A stretch of 64,000 nt of DNA from Marchantia polymorpha subsp. ruderalis (GCA_037833965.1 AP031352.1:3018501-3082500), one strand, 5' to 3'; numbered from the stretch's first letter, positions 53,085-64,000 are shown. Program-made: numbers and translations. Notes: generated from the letters alone by a model not told the origin.

Positions 53085-53193
53085 TATTTTTGCCGCTGGG
53101 CAGGTTGTTGTTCGCACTGTCTACGTTGCATATGGTGTTCAACTTGCATGTGTTAAGCATATCGCTAGCGTTCATTTTGAGCCAGGATCAAAC
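53085..53193 (-). pseudogene. Mitochondrial-type small-subunit rRNA, 5' end fragment
   Basis: On the minus strand it reads AGTTTGATCCTGGCTCA, then GAACGCTAGCGATATGC, then TTAACACATGCAAGTTGAAC, the universal 5' end of SSU rRNA. GCTAGCGATATGC fits plant mitochondrial rRNA better than plastid (GGCGGCATGC). It decays after about 100 nt. This is a nuclear copy of organelle DNA, not a working rRNA gene. Confidence 0.78.
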
Positions 53194-53492
53194 TTTTTTT
53201 TTTGAGTATGATTTTTAAATTTACGCATAAATAGGATTTGAACCTATATAAACTTACAATATAAATCATCTTGCGTATCACTAACCAATTAAGCATACTA
53301 CTAAGAAATAAGGCCCCCAGGGCCCAAAAAATCGCACAAATATTTTCATACATATTATATGATGCTTAATCTTCGGATGTGAAACTACTAAACAATCCAC
53401 AAAAAATAACGTATTTCAACTCAACAGTATGGCGGTTGTTCACGGCAATTTACCCACGTGCTTGCCGAGCCTGCTTCAACTTTGGCCAAAGA
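53194..53492. other. Organelle-like spacer next to the rRNA fragment
   Basis: AT-rich, with a perfect ATAGG-TTCAAAT-CCTAT T-arm-like hairpin (minus, 53231-53247) but no convincing rest of a tRNA. It joins 58026 when the element at 53498-58020 and one GTCTT are removed. Confidence 0.45.
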
Positions 53493-53497
53493 GTCTT

Positions 53498-55311
53498 TGT
53501 GGTAACCCACTTTTTGTTTTTCGTCGGAATTAGAACATTTTTGATTAGTAAGTACCGTGGTAGCAGCTGTAAATAGTAATCGGTACGCAAAGCCAGAGTA
53601 AAAAGAGGATCGAGGACAGTCGAGGGGTTTTGGGCTTAGGCCACAGTGGAACGCTTGGAATGGAACGGGCGGTTCACGCTGCAGGACTCGCTTCGAGCAC
53701 CGTCGGCGGTAGATCACTCATAACTTCCTCAATTCTTAACGCCTTGAGTTATTTAGGGTCTCGTTGGAAAGAGCTCGACGCGCTTGTTCTAACGAGCCCA
53801 AGAACGCTTGGAACGGATGAGGACTCAGGGAGTTGTGACTGTCGGAAGATGCGAAGGAGAACGCCTACGGATAGGCGGAAGGAGTTCGTCGTCAGCAGAA
53901 TATCCACCTTCGGCCCTAGATGTTCGCCTTCGGCGACGGACGTCTTCGGGTCAACTTCGAGTCGGCAAACTTGAGGTCGGCGAACTCGAGGTCGGAGAAC
54001 TCGAGGTCGGAAAACTGGAGGTCGGCGAACTTCAAGTCAGCGAACTCGAGGTCGGAGAACTTGAGGTCGGCGAGCTCGAGGTCAAAGAACTTCAAGTCAG
54101 CAAACTCGGAGTCGGCAAACTTGAGGTCGGCGAACTCGAGGTCAAAGAACTTCAAGTCAGCAAACTCGGAGTCGGCAAACTTGAGCTCGGCGAACTCGAG
54201 GTCGGCGAACTTCAAGTCAGCAAACTCGAGGTCGGAAAACTTGAGGTCGGCGAACTCGAGGTCAAAGAACTTCAAGTCAGCAAACTCGAGGTCGGAAAAC
54301 TTGAGGTCGGCGAACTCGAGGTCAAAGAACTTCAAGTCAGCGAACTCGAGGTCGAAGAATTTGAGGTCGGCGAACTCGAGGTCGGAGAACTTGGAGTCGG
54401 CGAAACATCGTGCGGGCGCCTTCGGCGATAACAGATAACAAGCCTTCGACAGTGTGCCTTCGGCGAAGGATAAAACCGGCATAACTCTTTCAACCCGTAA
54501 CGGTTTGACTCAGTTAGGGTCTCGTTAAAAAGAGCTCGACGCGCTCGTTCCAACGAGCCCAAGAACTCTTGAAACGGATCAAGGATCTGTGAGTTATGGG
54601 TGTCGGAAGTGACTGTTACAAATAGGCAAAGGTGCGGAAGTGCGTCTTCGGCTGTCAACGCCTTCGGAGAACTCGGAGTCGGCGAACTTGAGGTCGGCGA
54701 ACTCGAGGTCGGCGAACTTCAAGTCGGCAAACTTGGAGTCGGCAAACCGGATGCGGTTCAGAGATCTTGCGGAGTCCATATCTTTGCGATGGACGGTCGG
54801 ATGGATCTGAAATTTGGTGGGGCCGTTGATCTCAGTTGGCCACGCATGCCTGCAAATATTCAGCCTCAGATCTCGGATGTAAAGACGCTGGTGGCTCTGT
54901 ACAGTAGGCTTAGGATTCAGATTTAGGGTTAGGGTTAGATTTAGGTTGTAGGTTAGAGGGGAAGGTAGCCGCCGACTCCTCAGGTGTAGGATCTGTTGCG
55001 GCTCGCACCCTAGCGGGTAGCGTAGTGTTAGTTAGGACCTTAGAGAGTATAAAGTAGTTCAAGGCGTTTTGCCCTGGGACTCTTCCAGTTTCGGAAGTGC
55101 AGATCAGGAACTCACTTTCTTAGCGTGTTTGTGCATTTTGGTCCTGGCACCACGTAGAGAAGCTGCAGCATAGCGAAGTTACCGTATGTTGTAGTTGAAG
55201 GCCTTCGGCTGAATGTTCAGAGCTAGCACCCGGTTAGAGACTTGAGTAGTGCGGATCTGCACCTGCGGGTGATTTCTGATGCTCAGAGCCGGCTGCGAGT
55301 TAGATACTTGG
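53498..55311 (+). repeat. Truncated 5' LTR of the non-autonomous element
   Basis: Matches the first about 1.75 kb of the 3' LTR with few substitutions; similarity stops at gcgagttagatacttg. About 600 bp of R/U5 and the primer site are deleted. Confidence 0.85.
53952..54405. repeat. 15-bp minisatellite (about 30 units)
   Basis: Variants of GAGGTCGGCGAACTC in tandem. Because the unit is a multiple of three and lacks stops, several frames are open; the minus strand reads as repeats of A-D-L-x-F. A small second array of the same unit lies at about 54665-54740. Confidence 0.9.
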
Positions 55312-55324
55312 GGAAAGAAAAAAA

Positions 55325-55357
55325 GGCTTCCCCTTTTTAAGAAAAAAAGGGGAAGCC
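55325..55357. repeat. Perfect 14-bp inverted repeat at the deletion junction
   Basis: GGCTTCCCCTTTTT (55325-55338) pairs with AAAAAGGGGAAGCC (55344-55357) across a 5-nt loop. It sits exactly between the truncated 5' LTR and the gag remnant. Confidence 0.85.
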
Positions 55358-55579
55358 GTAGAAGAAAAACGGCGAACTACAAAGAAGACTCAAAGTGAGA
55401 ACTCTGCAGAAAGATCGCCATCGCCGATTGCTGGGAGCCAAGGGCGTTCTAGTTCACCTACTGCAAGCATTGAGCTAACGGTTCTATTGGAAATCCCTCC
55501 GACAGGAACTCTTCCTGGGTCAGGCCAACCTAGGAGCAGTCCGTTGACAGGATCACCAATGGCAGACCCTCAAGCCAAA
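55358..55579 (+). pseudogene. Remnant of gag N terminus
   Basis: Encodes ELTVLLEIPPTG and SPMADPQAK, corresponding to VLTVLLDIPCTD and TPMADGQAN near residues 65-95 of the Gag at 31595. It runs directly into the sequence before the polypurine tract, so nearly all of gag and all of pol are deleted. Confidence 0.7.
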
Positions 55580-55615
55580 TGTTCGCGTGGGCGCTCACAA
55601 TTGAGGAGGGGGGCA

Positions 55616-58020
55616 TGTGGTAACCCACTTTTTGTTTTTCGTCGGAATTAGAACATTTTTTATTAGTAAGTACCGTGGTAGCAGCTGTAAATAGTAATCG
55701 GTACGCAAAGCCAGAGTAAAAAGAGGATCGAGGACAGTCGAGGGGTTTTGGGCTTAGGCCACAGTGGAACGCTTGGAATGGAACGGGCGGTTCACGCTGC
55801 AGGACTCGCTTCGAGCACCTTCGGCGGTAGATCACTCATAACTTCCTCAATTCTTAACGCCTTGAGTTACTTAGGGTCTCGTTGGAAAGAGCTCGACGCG
55901 TTCGTTCTAACGAGCCCAAGAACGCTTGGAACGGATGAGGACTCAGGGAGTTGTGAATGTCGGAAGATGCGAAGGAGAACGCCTACGGATAGGCGGAAGG
56001 AGTTCGTCGTCAGCAAAATATCCACCTTCGGCCCTAGATGTTCGCCTTCGGCGACGGACGTCTACGGGTCAACTTCAAGTAGGCAAACTCGAGGTCGGAG
56101 AACTCGAGGTCGGAAAACTTGAGGTCGGCAAACTCGAGGTCGGAAAACTTGAGGTCGGCGAACTCGAGGTCAAAGAACTTCAAGTCAGCAAACTCGGAGT
56201 CGGCAAACTTGAGGTCGGCGAACTCGAGGTCAAAGAACTTCAAGTCGGAGAACTCGAGGTTGGCGAACTTCAAGTCGGAGAACTCGAGGTCGGAGAACTT
56301 GAGGTCGGCGAACTCGAGGTCAAAGAACTTCAAGTCAGCAAACTCGGAGTTGGCAAAACGGCGAACTCGAGGTCGGAGAACTTGAGGTCGGCGAACTCCA
56401 AGTCGGAAAACTCGAGGTCGGCAAACTTCAAGTCGGAGAACTCGAGGTCGGAAAACTTGGAGTCGGCGAAACATCGTGCGGGCGCCTTCGGCGATAACAG
56501 ATAACAAGCCTTCGAGAGTGTGCCTTCGGCGAAGGATAAAACCGGCATAACTCTTTCAACTCGCAACGGTTTGACTCAGTTAGGGTTTCGTTAGAAAGAA
56601 CTCGACGCGCTCGTTCCAACGAGCCCAAAAACTCTTGAAACGGATCAAGGATCTGTGAGTTATGGGTGTCGGAAGTGACTGTTACAAATAGGCAAAGGTG
56701 CGGAAGTGCGTCTTCGGCGGTCAACGCCTTCGGAGAACTCGGAGTCGGCGAACTCGAGGTCGGCGAACTTCAAGTCGGCAAACTCGGAGTCGGCAAACCG
56801 GATGCGGTTCAGAGATCTTGCGGAGTCCATATCTTTGCGATGGACGGTCGGATGGATCTGAAATTTGGTGGGGCCGTTGATCTCAGTCGGCCACGCATGC
56901 CTGCAAATATTCAGCCTCAGATCTCGGATGTAAAGACGCTGGCGGCTCTGTACAGTAGGCTTAGGATTCAGATTTAGGGTTAGGGTTAGATTTAGGTTGT
57001 AAGTTAGAGGGGAAGGTAGCCGCCGACTCCTCAGGTGTAGGATCTGTTGCGGCTCGCACCCTAGCGGGTAGCGTAGTGTTAGTTAGGACCTTAGAGAGTA
57101 TAAAGTAGTTCAAGGCGTTTTGCCCTGGGACTCTTCCAGTTTCGGAAGTGCAGATCAGGAACTCACTTTCTTGGCGTGTTTGTGCATTTTGGTCCTGGCA
57201 CCACGTAGAGAAGCTGCAGCATAGCGAAGTTACCGTATGTTGTAGTTGAAGGCCTTCGGCTGAATGTTCAGAGCTAGCACCCGGTTAGAGACTTGAGCAG
57301 TGCGGATCTGCACCTGCGGGTGATTTCTAATGCTCAGAGCCGGCTGCGAGTTAGAGACTTGAACAGTTCCCCCTTACTCCTTCGAGTGACATATCCTGAT
57401 TGTACTCCTACGGGAAGTTTCCCCTGAATGCCAATGTGAAGTTTCATTACTTCGTGTAAACCTTGGTTTGTAATTCAGGTTGTGTGTGTGTTACTGGATC
57501 GTGTTTTCAGTAAGTTCTCAGTCGGGTCTGCACTCCCTGCGTTTGGTGTGATAGTCGAGGGTGACGTCCACGGCGTATGTAGAGGCTTCGTTCCGAAGTG
57601 GGAAGTCCAGTCCGGGTACCCCCGCTAGTTCCTGGCGGAAGGGCAGTAAAAGCCGGAGTGGGAGGCACTACCTGCAGAACCTCTGAGTGAACTTGTGAGA
57701 CACTTTCCTCCTGAAATCCGAAGCGGAGGTCCTGACCGACCTCCGAGTTGTGCTTTTTGCCAGTTTCAGGTGTGTGTGTGTGTGTTGAGTGACCAAGCTG
57801 TACCGTGCATCCTCCGAGCATCCTCCGAGTTGAGATCCTCCTCCGAGTCGAGCCTCCGAGTCGAGCACTGCAGTATTTCTGGGAGTGACAGTCGCCTAGA
57901 ATTCAAACTCTACAAAAGTCTGTTAAACGTGACACTTTTACTCTGTGTGTTGCCTCTGTCCCTGTGGGTTCGATCTTTTTACCACCATACTGCAGTTTTA
58001 GCCTTTGGTGGATTATTACA
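55616..58020 (+). repeat. 3' LTR of the non-autonomous element (2,405 bp)
   Basis: TGTGGTAACCC to GGATTATTACA. Contains the minisatellite at 56070-56471, a telomere-like TTTAGGGTTAGGGTTAG near 56975-56991 (also in the 5' LTR at about 54924-54940), the TATA box and a (TG)n tract near 57770. Confidence 0.88.
56070..56471. repeat. 15-bp minisatellite in the 3' LTR (about 26 units)
   Basis: Same unit as at 53952-54405 but with a different number and order of variants and one frame break near 56355. Confidence 0.88.
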
Positions 58021-58560
58021 GTCTTTCAAATCCCGAAAATTTACTCGGAGAGCCTCATGCGAGCAAATCTTGCACGTCCGGTTCGGGATGCTCTTATAGG
58101 TCAAGAAAAGGAACTTCAGGCGATGAAGTGTAACACCTGTTTAGGCACGTAGGCTCTTTCCCTTTATTTTGTCAAACAGTTTTTTGATTTTGTGGTGTCC
58201 GACAAAACAAAGTCCGGGGGCCGGCTCCAACCTTGCAGTGAAACACAAAAGCTGATAGAGCAAGTGCAAGAGCATCGGTGCGCGTAGCGCCCCTTGCACT
58301 TGCTCTTTTTAAGTGCAAGTGCTTCGATAGGAAATAGGAAATGCTAAGATTCCAACTTAGATTGGTTTAGGATTTGCTACGAACCAATAAAGCTTTCACT
58401 TAAAAAGAGCAAGTTTAAGGCATGCAAGGGCGAACGCAAAAAGCAGAAAAAAAAATAGAGAAAAAGTGCCTTGTGAGTTTTTTTCTTTTTTTTTTTCAAT
58501 TTTTGTTAATTTTTTTCCCTTTTTTTTTCTGACAGTCCCCCCGGGGCCCAAGGGCTTTCG
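58021..58560 (+). other. Mitochondrial-type DNA with group II intron domain V
   Basis: 58050-58084 folds as a group II intron domain V: GAGCC pairs with GGTTC, the catalytic AGC lies at 58051-58053, and a CAAA tetraloop sits in the middle. The following 450 bp contain a 14-bp hairpin followed by a T run (58257-58306) and no recognisable exon. It continues the organelle DNA at 53085-53492. The right limit, near 58560, is uncertain. Confidence 0.65.
58257..58306. repeat. 14-bp inverted repeat followed by T run
   Basis: AGAGCAAGTGCAAG at 58257-58270 pairs perfectly with CTTGCACTTGCTCT at 58293-58306, followed by TTTT. It resembles a transcript-end hairpin of an organelle genome. Confidence 0.7.
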
Positions 58561-61124
58561 TCACTTGTTATCCCAAAGCAGATTATCACATCGGCCATCA
58601 AGAGTAAGAATGTTGTACCTTGTTCCTCCAACCTGTTTCGATGCCATCTCAGTTCGACGAAAACTAGAGACAACATCTTCTTCCACGTCAATTTTGTTAT
58701 TTGAATGCATTTTCAGCTTATGAAAATGGTCAAGATGCACTAGTCACGTCAAGAGCTTTCTAACAATACCCAATTTGACTATATTCTGGCAAGGAGTGTT
58801 TGGAACGGAATATGCACAAGCGAAATATTTCACTAATATGATGGAATCTTTTGCGAATCAAAATCTTTAGGAGAAAAAAAAACGGTCTGGCTTGAATTGT
58901 CTGCTTGCGAGCGAATTAGGGCTGCTCTACTGCGGCCGCTGTGCCTGCTGCTCCCTCCGTGGAGGGTTTAGGGAGGAGGGTGTGGGCGGTCTAACACCTG
59001 TGCGACTTGAGGGGGAGTGGGGAAGGCCTCCACCTCATGCTGCTACCCTCCCTGGGTTAGGGCTGCTCCGCTCTGCCCTAACTGCTCTTGTGCGACCTGG
59101 AGTGAGGGGGTGAACCGCTCCGTTTTGTGACAAAAAACACCTGCAATACCTGCGGGGGGAGGGGATGTGCTGCTCCACTCATGCGAGAAGAAACACTCGC
59201 CGCTCCACCTCCGTTTGTCTCTTGCCTAGCCTCACTCTTGCTCTGCGTACTCAACACTTTCCCATCTCAACATTTTTTCGAGACATAGTGATGAAGAATG
59301 GAAACCTTGAAAACCTTAATGCAAACTCTGACTTCGTGTAAAAAAAACTGTCAATAACAAGGACTCGAAGTTTTAATTCTTCGGAAAGATTCTATGGATT
59401 ATTTTCATCTAGAGGTTTATCAACAGATACTAATGAAAGAATTCACCGTCACAATCTCTTGAAAAAATTCTGTCACAAAAAATCCTATCTTTTAGAACTC
59501 CACAAGATTCTAGCTTATGAAAACTGTCATTCACTGTAAGACAAGTGACGACTTTCAAGAGCACATGAACATGCATTGTGAAAAAAAATGTTAAAATTAA
59601 AAAAAAAACTCAATCGCAGAATCCACAAAATTAACATAAGGTTGCACAATTTTGATGAGCTCCTTTTTTAAAGGTAAGTCTAACCAGCCTAGCTAATTGC
59701 ATTTAAGCTAACCTGATTTGAATGAATAACTGAGTTAACACATAACAAGAAAATGGATGTCGATGTGCAAGGCAAAAACTGAGTTGAGAACACAAGTTAC
59801 AATTTTTGAAAGCATCAGTGAACAAGACAACTAGAATTGGGTGGATAGGGCAAACACAAGTGTCAGCGATCAAAAGGAGGCTAAAGAAAGTGACATGAGT
59901 ACAAACGGGATGATAATGAGAATAGCGCAAAAACAAACAGATAATTTAAATGGCTAGTTGTTGGGTTTTTTCAAGTAGTTATCCATTGAATGATCTTAAT
60001 TTTTTGTTCCATAACTTTTATGCCAAGTTTACGTAAAGTAACCAAAGTAGGTTACTGACAATTCCACTGACTTGTTTCTTTGGATTAGTAGAACAATATT
60101 CTGAAAATAAGCAAAAATGGGTATGCGTGATAAGTATGTCTTGATATGTTTCAAGTGAATAGATGAAGTCATTATGTAGTCCTATAACTTGTTCCTCTAG
60201 CAGGTAATTTATAGCTCAAATAACTTGGAAGGCCTGACACCCTGTGGGAAACGAGGTTGTCTTTTCTCAGCGAGGCGCAATTTTCTCACCAGCCTCCTCC
60301 CTTCTGACGCAGTCCACGAAGGCTGATGAACATCTTCTGCAGTAAACGTGGATTGGTTTTGAGCTAATGAGTCTTTCTTAGAAGTCCTGGCTCATGGGAA
60401 GGTAGAGGACATATGCAACAAAATCAGGTTTTCTAATTGGTTTGTGACGAATATAGCCGTTTGCAGCACCCGCGGGGTTTTGAAGGCCTGATTGAGTACT
60501 CACAAATATGTGAGGATCGTGAATCTTTCAAATTCAATGAACTGCCAATATCTAGTGCAAAGGTGGGAGCTATATGTAATTTCTCGATGGCTTTATGCAT
60601 ATGTCAGTCTGTCCACGAAATATATAAGTTGCGACGGCCATATTGGCTGTTGATTGTTTGTCATATTTAGTTTGCAGATATTCACAACTACTCCGAAGAA
60701 AATATTTCAAACATGTCCGAGAGGCTGCCTGGCCGCTGCGTCACTAGATTACACACTCTTTGACCCAGACTTCCCTGCGCAATATGGGAATATGGCACCT
60801 GTAGGGTTACGTCTTGCGGCTCAAGCAACCTCTTTATACAGAGACGTCCATGCCCAGAACATGAAGTGCAGCTGAAAAACGAGTTAACACACCGCACAAC
60901 ATACCTCGACACTTTTCCCTCACTGATTACGCATGTCCTAGTATCTCTCTCGGTCGCATAAAGCATTAGGGTGTATTTAGTGCAGCAGTCGAGGTATTGA
61001 ACACTGCTAGTTAGAGGTGAAGTTTTAATTGCAAAAGCCAGAGCTCAGGTCCGAGACTGGTTCTGGTGGTTCTCAGTGCACAACGCTGACGGCGAGGACG
61101 GATCTCTCGAAGAATCACTGCAAT
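58561..61124. other. Sequence without a recognised gene
   Basis: Mixed AT-rich DNA with a GC-rich patch at about 58910-59220. Short frames (for example 60437-60670 on the plus strand) resemble nothing I know. No RNA gene or element boundary was found. Confidence 0.45.
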
Positions 61125-61774
61125 ATGTCCGGAATGAAACTCCTTGCTGCTGTGATCCTTGTCGCTAATTGACGTTGGCTGCTGAAGTTGTCCATGCAGC
61201 AGATCCTTATCCACTGCACGATTCTGCACTGCAGATATTGCCTCCGGACCAGCTTCAAATGATTTTCCTTGCAAGTTGCTCGCACTTGCTTCAAAGTAGG
61301 AGTTCGTATTGTCTGGGCATTCTGAAGCTACAGATCCCAGAAAAGTTGCTATCATCCGAACTGCAACCCTCGCCAGCTCTGAACACTTAGGGTTGTCTCT
61401 TATACGGCTGGACATCAATCCCGGGGGTATCATGAGTCCCAATACACACTACCTGGACATTGAGATTCTATTTGTGTTGGAAGGAGAAAGGTATTCGAGG
61501 TTCGTCACCAACAACTTCGGAAACGACCTAAACAAGGTCTATGCAAGATCGTGAAAAAGGGAGAAGCTTTCATTGGTCCCAGAGGCCTGCTACACTTCCA
61601 GCTGAAGAAAGGTGCGGTGCTTGCATCGAGTCTGAACATCTTGAACAATCAGAATCCTGGTAATATGCTAACGCCTTCGCTTTGTTCGCTATGGCATCGA
61701 CTGTCAAATGCTGGAGAGCATTGTTCATGACTACGAGCCAAGTTGCTGCTGTGGAAACCACTTTCCAACAGTGA
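61125..61774 (+). pseudogene. Germin-like protein (cupin) pseudogene
   Basis: Germin-like proteins are secreted, Mn-binding cupins of the plant cell wall. The whole gene is traceable: ATG at 61125 with a signal peptide (MSGMKLLAAVILVA), then after a frameshift LTLAAEVVHAADPYPLHD, after another DFCTADI and SNDFPCK, then cupin box 1 around 61412-61486 (NPGGIMSPNTHYLDIEILF) and box 2 (GEAFIGPRGLLHFQL), and a C terminus SQVAAVETTFQQ ending at 61772-61774. Breaks: frameshifts near 61160, 61220, 61550 and 61665, and a TAG at 61297-61299. The first His of the metal-binding HxH is Asn. About 216 codons is normal for the family. No intron is visible. Confidence 0.88.
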
Positions 61775-64000
61775 TTTGTCGAATCTAAGACTCTCCTGGC
61801 ATTGAGACAATCTGTGGGCCAGGTGTAGTTATTCCCAGGTTTAGCTACGTTTCAACTGCATCGAATGTACTAGCGCCCATTCGATGTAGTTGATTCAGTA
61901 AATTTTTTGTCACAATCATCAAACGCAGATGTTGCAGCTTGAGCTCATTTTTCCCCGGTTGAAATTTTAAATGTGCTGAGAAATTTTGAATTGAACTCCG
62001 TATATGTACACTGCTGAACACTACTTGACTTTGTCCTGAATTCAATGCATTCTTCTCATTCCGCGAGTTCTCCAATTTCACGTTTCATTCTGCTACCATC
62101 AGTAAGAACTCTTAATGTTGTTAGAGATGTGACATGTAAGTACTAGCCGCCTACAGAAAACATTCAGAAACTTAATGTGCTCAACATCTTAATAGTGACT
62201 GCATTGACCAGTGTCAGAGTTGATTGGGAGACCTTTGGACTTGATTACAAAGACGAACTCAATGTCTGAATCTGATAAGCATGATTGTTCTTGACACGGA
62301 GCTGCAGTGGTGGCTCTGTTCTCGATCTTCATGTTATGACCACTGATACACTGTAACTTGCATGAGCATTGTGTGCCATCGTCTGTTTTGAGAGGACATG
62401 CATGCAAGTCTTCAAATACAAGGAATCTCGACCATATAATCAGTGAGGTAGCAGTGCTAGTAATAGTAATTGGATGGAGGGGGCGATCGGAAGCTGTCTA
62501 GCGCCTACCTCATCGAATGTGCTCCAAATGCTATACTTTTCATGTTTCTCACTATAGCATGACTTCTGCGCAGATGATTACGTTGGAATGATATTGTCAA
62601 GTACAAAGAGACCTGAACTAGATACCGATATAGCGCATAAACCTATTCCGTCACGTCATAATCGGTTTTGTCAAGTAAACTGATTATCGACACGTGAACC
62701 ATTCCGAAGACGACAAATGTACCTCAAATTTCTAACACAATACAATAAATTCGTTTGACCGGTGAGGTAATGCCTGCTTCTGGTCATGCGTTGCCTGTTC
62801 AGTCGAGTCTTGAATTAGGTTCAGAACTTGACGGAAGAGAAGTGGAAAGATCTAGTAAGTTCGAGACAATCAATGTCTGATAATATCGTCCTTGTCTTCT
62901 GGCCTCGGCTGTGTGAACAGAAGTGCAGCCAACCTTATAACCGAAGGGTCAGCACCTTACGGGTGGTGACTCCTTGAGAATATCCCGAGGGCTCCCCAAT
63001 GTATTTATAATATATCCAAACGAGAACAAGCCCTATAAAGCTGATAACTGATTTAATGTAATTTATTTCAAAAGCAAAGGAAAGATCTGAAACATCTGCA
63101 CCCTGTCAAACAAAAAACGCATGTCGCACGTCAGAATTTGTAAAAAAACGGGCAACACTCTCTGTTCCCAGAGTTCTTTTCCGGCTTGTTTAATATTGGA
63201 TCTTGGTCGAGCTAAACAGGAAGGAACCCAACACTGGATTTCGAGGTGCTCCATTTATGGGGGCTCGTTATCGGTGATAATAATTTTGTATCGAAACAAC
63301 TTGTGACAGGTTCTGAGGTGAAGAGCTGTGAAAGCGCTCACAAATGATCTGGCTGGCATACTCGCTTGCTGCGAACACGTCACACAGGAATATGCAAAAG
63401 GAGCGTGTATCTCCAAGGAGGCACGTGACTGTTTAGAAGCCGCGTTCGGACCAGCCGACATATCTTCATTCTTTCTCTGAGACTTCCTCAGTCTGAATAA
63501 CACCTCTGAAACGTGAAACCAGACATCAACAAGATACTCATTCTGGAGGAGGTTTATGATGAGGACTGTTCTCTGATCAATTTCTCGTTTCAATGGCATA
63601 TAAGGCACAGTAATTTGGGTTGCAGGAACAAGCTTAGTTTGCTACACTCATTGGCCTGAGTTTCTAGATCAAGCACGTTATCACAGTAGAAGACTTGTTG
63701 ACGTGCGTCTTTTACTAGGGCTACAAGTAGAATTTATGTCCTAATTGTTGATATCTGATTTAGAATTGAGAATGAGAATTGAGATCCATTATCCAGCTTT
63801 TTGTTTCAGGAGTGACCGGGAAGCTTTCTATGTATAGAATTCAAATCCGGATTCCAAAGTATGTGGGTTTCAACCTCTACTTTTTCTTAGAAGTGAAGAA
63901 CTGTGGAAAACATTTTAAATTTCTAGGAATTCTAAAGACAGCACAATCTCTTTTGATCAAACTATCCATTCCGTTTCTAGTCTGTAGTGTAAAAGTATTC
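61775..64000. other. Sequence without a recognised gene
   Basis: The longest frame is a 117-codon minus-strand one at 63255-63608 with no known motif. No repeat family shared with the rest of the window was noticed. Confidence 0.45.

Larger units (their letters stand above)
53498..58020 (+). mobile_element. Non-autonomous relative of the Athila-like element
   Basis: The duplication GTCTT (53493-53497 and 58021-58025) flanks a 5' LTR that lacks its end (53498-about 55311), a 300-bp remnant of the internal region, a polypurine tract, and a complete 3' LTR (55616-58020, 2,405 bp). The primer site is missing and pol is deleted, so it cannot replicate itself. Its LTRs lack the long ORF and carry a 15-bp minisatellite instead. 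TATA boxes lie at 55048-55056 and 57099-57107, in a motif order like that of the full element. Confidence 0.9.

Noticed and set aside
53221-53310. tRNA gene (minus strand) suggested by a perfect T-arm and a D-arm-like GGTTAG
   Set aside because: Acceptor ends do not pair and no anticodon stem forms; at best a decayed remnant.
54922-54941. Telomere repeat TTTAGGGTTAGGGTTAG
   Set aside because: Only two to three units, present at the same place in both LTRs of the element (also near 56975), so it is part of the LTR and not a telomere.
58506-58691. 61-codon minus-strand frame after the organelle DNA
   Set aside because: Short, no homology recognised, crosses a low-complexity T-rich stretch.
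62189-63608. Small minus-strand frames (62189-62407, 63063-63254, 63255-63608)
   Set aside because: No domain, no codon signature and no conserved neighbours; they cannot be supported as genes.

Overview
The window is plant nuclear DNA dominated by retrotransposons. The supporting signs are Ty1/copia elements with a canonical copia polypurine tract, a Ty3/gypsy chromovirus primed by initiator-Met tRNA, an Athila/Tat-like (OTA) gypsy element primed by Asp tRNA, a germin-like pseudogene and inserted plant-type mitochondrial DNA. The rRNA fragment and the style of the elements suggest a bryophyte or other non-seed plant, but the species cannot be fixed from sequence alone. No intact host gene was recognised.

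Layout. 1-4050: AT-rich, one weak open frame at 123-803. 4056-14802: a solo LTR (+) of a family with very long LTRs, itself split by a second, inverted solo LTR (6610-11986); both have 5-bp target-site duplications (TSDs). 14808-19440: decayed copia pol fragments on the minus strand, one copia inserted into another. 19441-21317: AT-rich, empty. 21323-43958: a minus-strand chromovirus with 420-bp LTRs and TSD ATCTC, whose gag is split by a plus-strand 16,578-bp Athila-like element (26118-42695, TSD CTGCT). 44208-53084: a second copia copy, with a promoter-like LTR segment, interrupted by an older solo LTR (45243-48622). 53085-58560: mitochondrial-type DNA (5' end of the small-subunit rRNA, group II intron domain V) split by a non-autonomous relative of the Athila-like element (53498-58020, TSD GTCTT). 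58561-64000: mostly unrecognised sequence with a broken germin-like gene at 61125-61774.

The most interesting system is the Athila-like family. Each 5,391-bp LTR carries a complete 1,045-codon gene upstream of the conserved TATA box, so the gene lies in U3. The genomic RNA would therefore carry it once, downstream of pol, much as mouse mammary tumour virus carries sag, and every solo LTR keeps a potential gene copy. The protein has an N-terminal globular domain, a Pro/Ser/Arg-rich middle studded with DNA palindromes, an acidic stretch and a long C-terminal coiled coil. A diverged relative at 46370-47212 differs mostly by synonymous changes, which points to selection on the protein. The element also separates Gag-protease from reverse transcriptase-integrase by a UAG codon in a TMV-type readthrough context (UAG CAA UUA), with no start codon at the head of pol.

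Likely insertion order: copia elements and mitochondrial DNA first; then the long solo LTRs and the chromovirus; then the inverted solo LTR; last the full-length Athila-like element, whose two LTRs look identical on reading.
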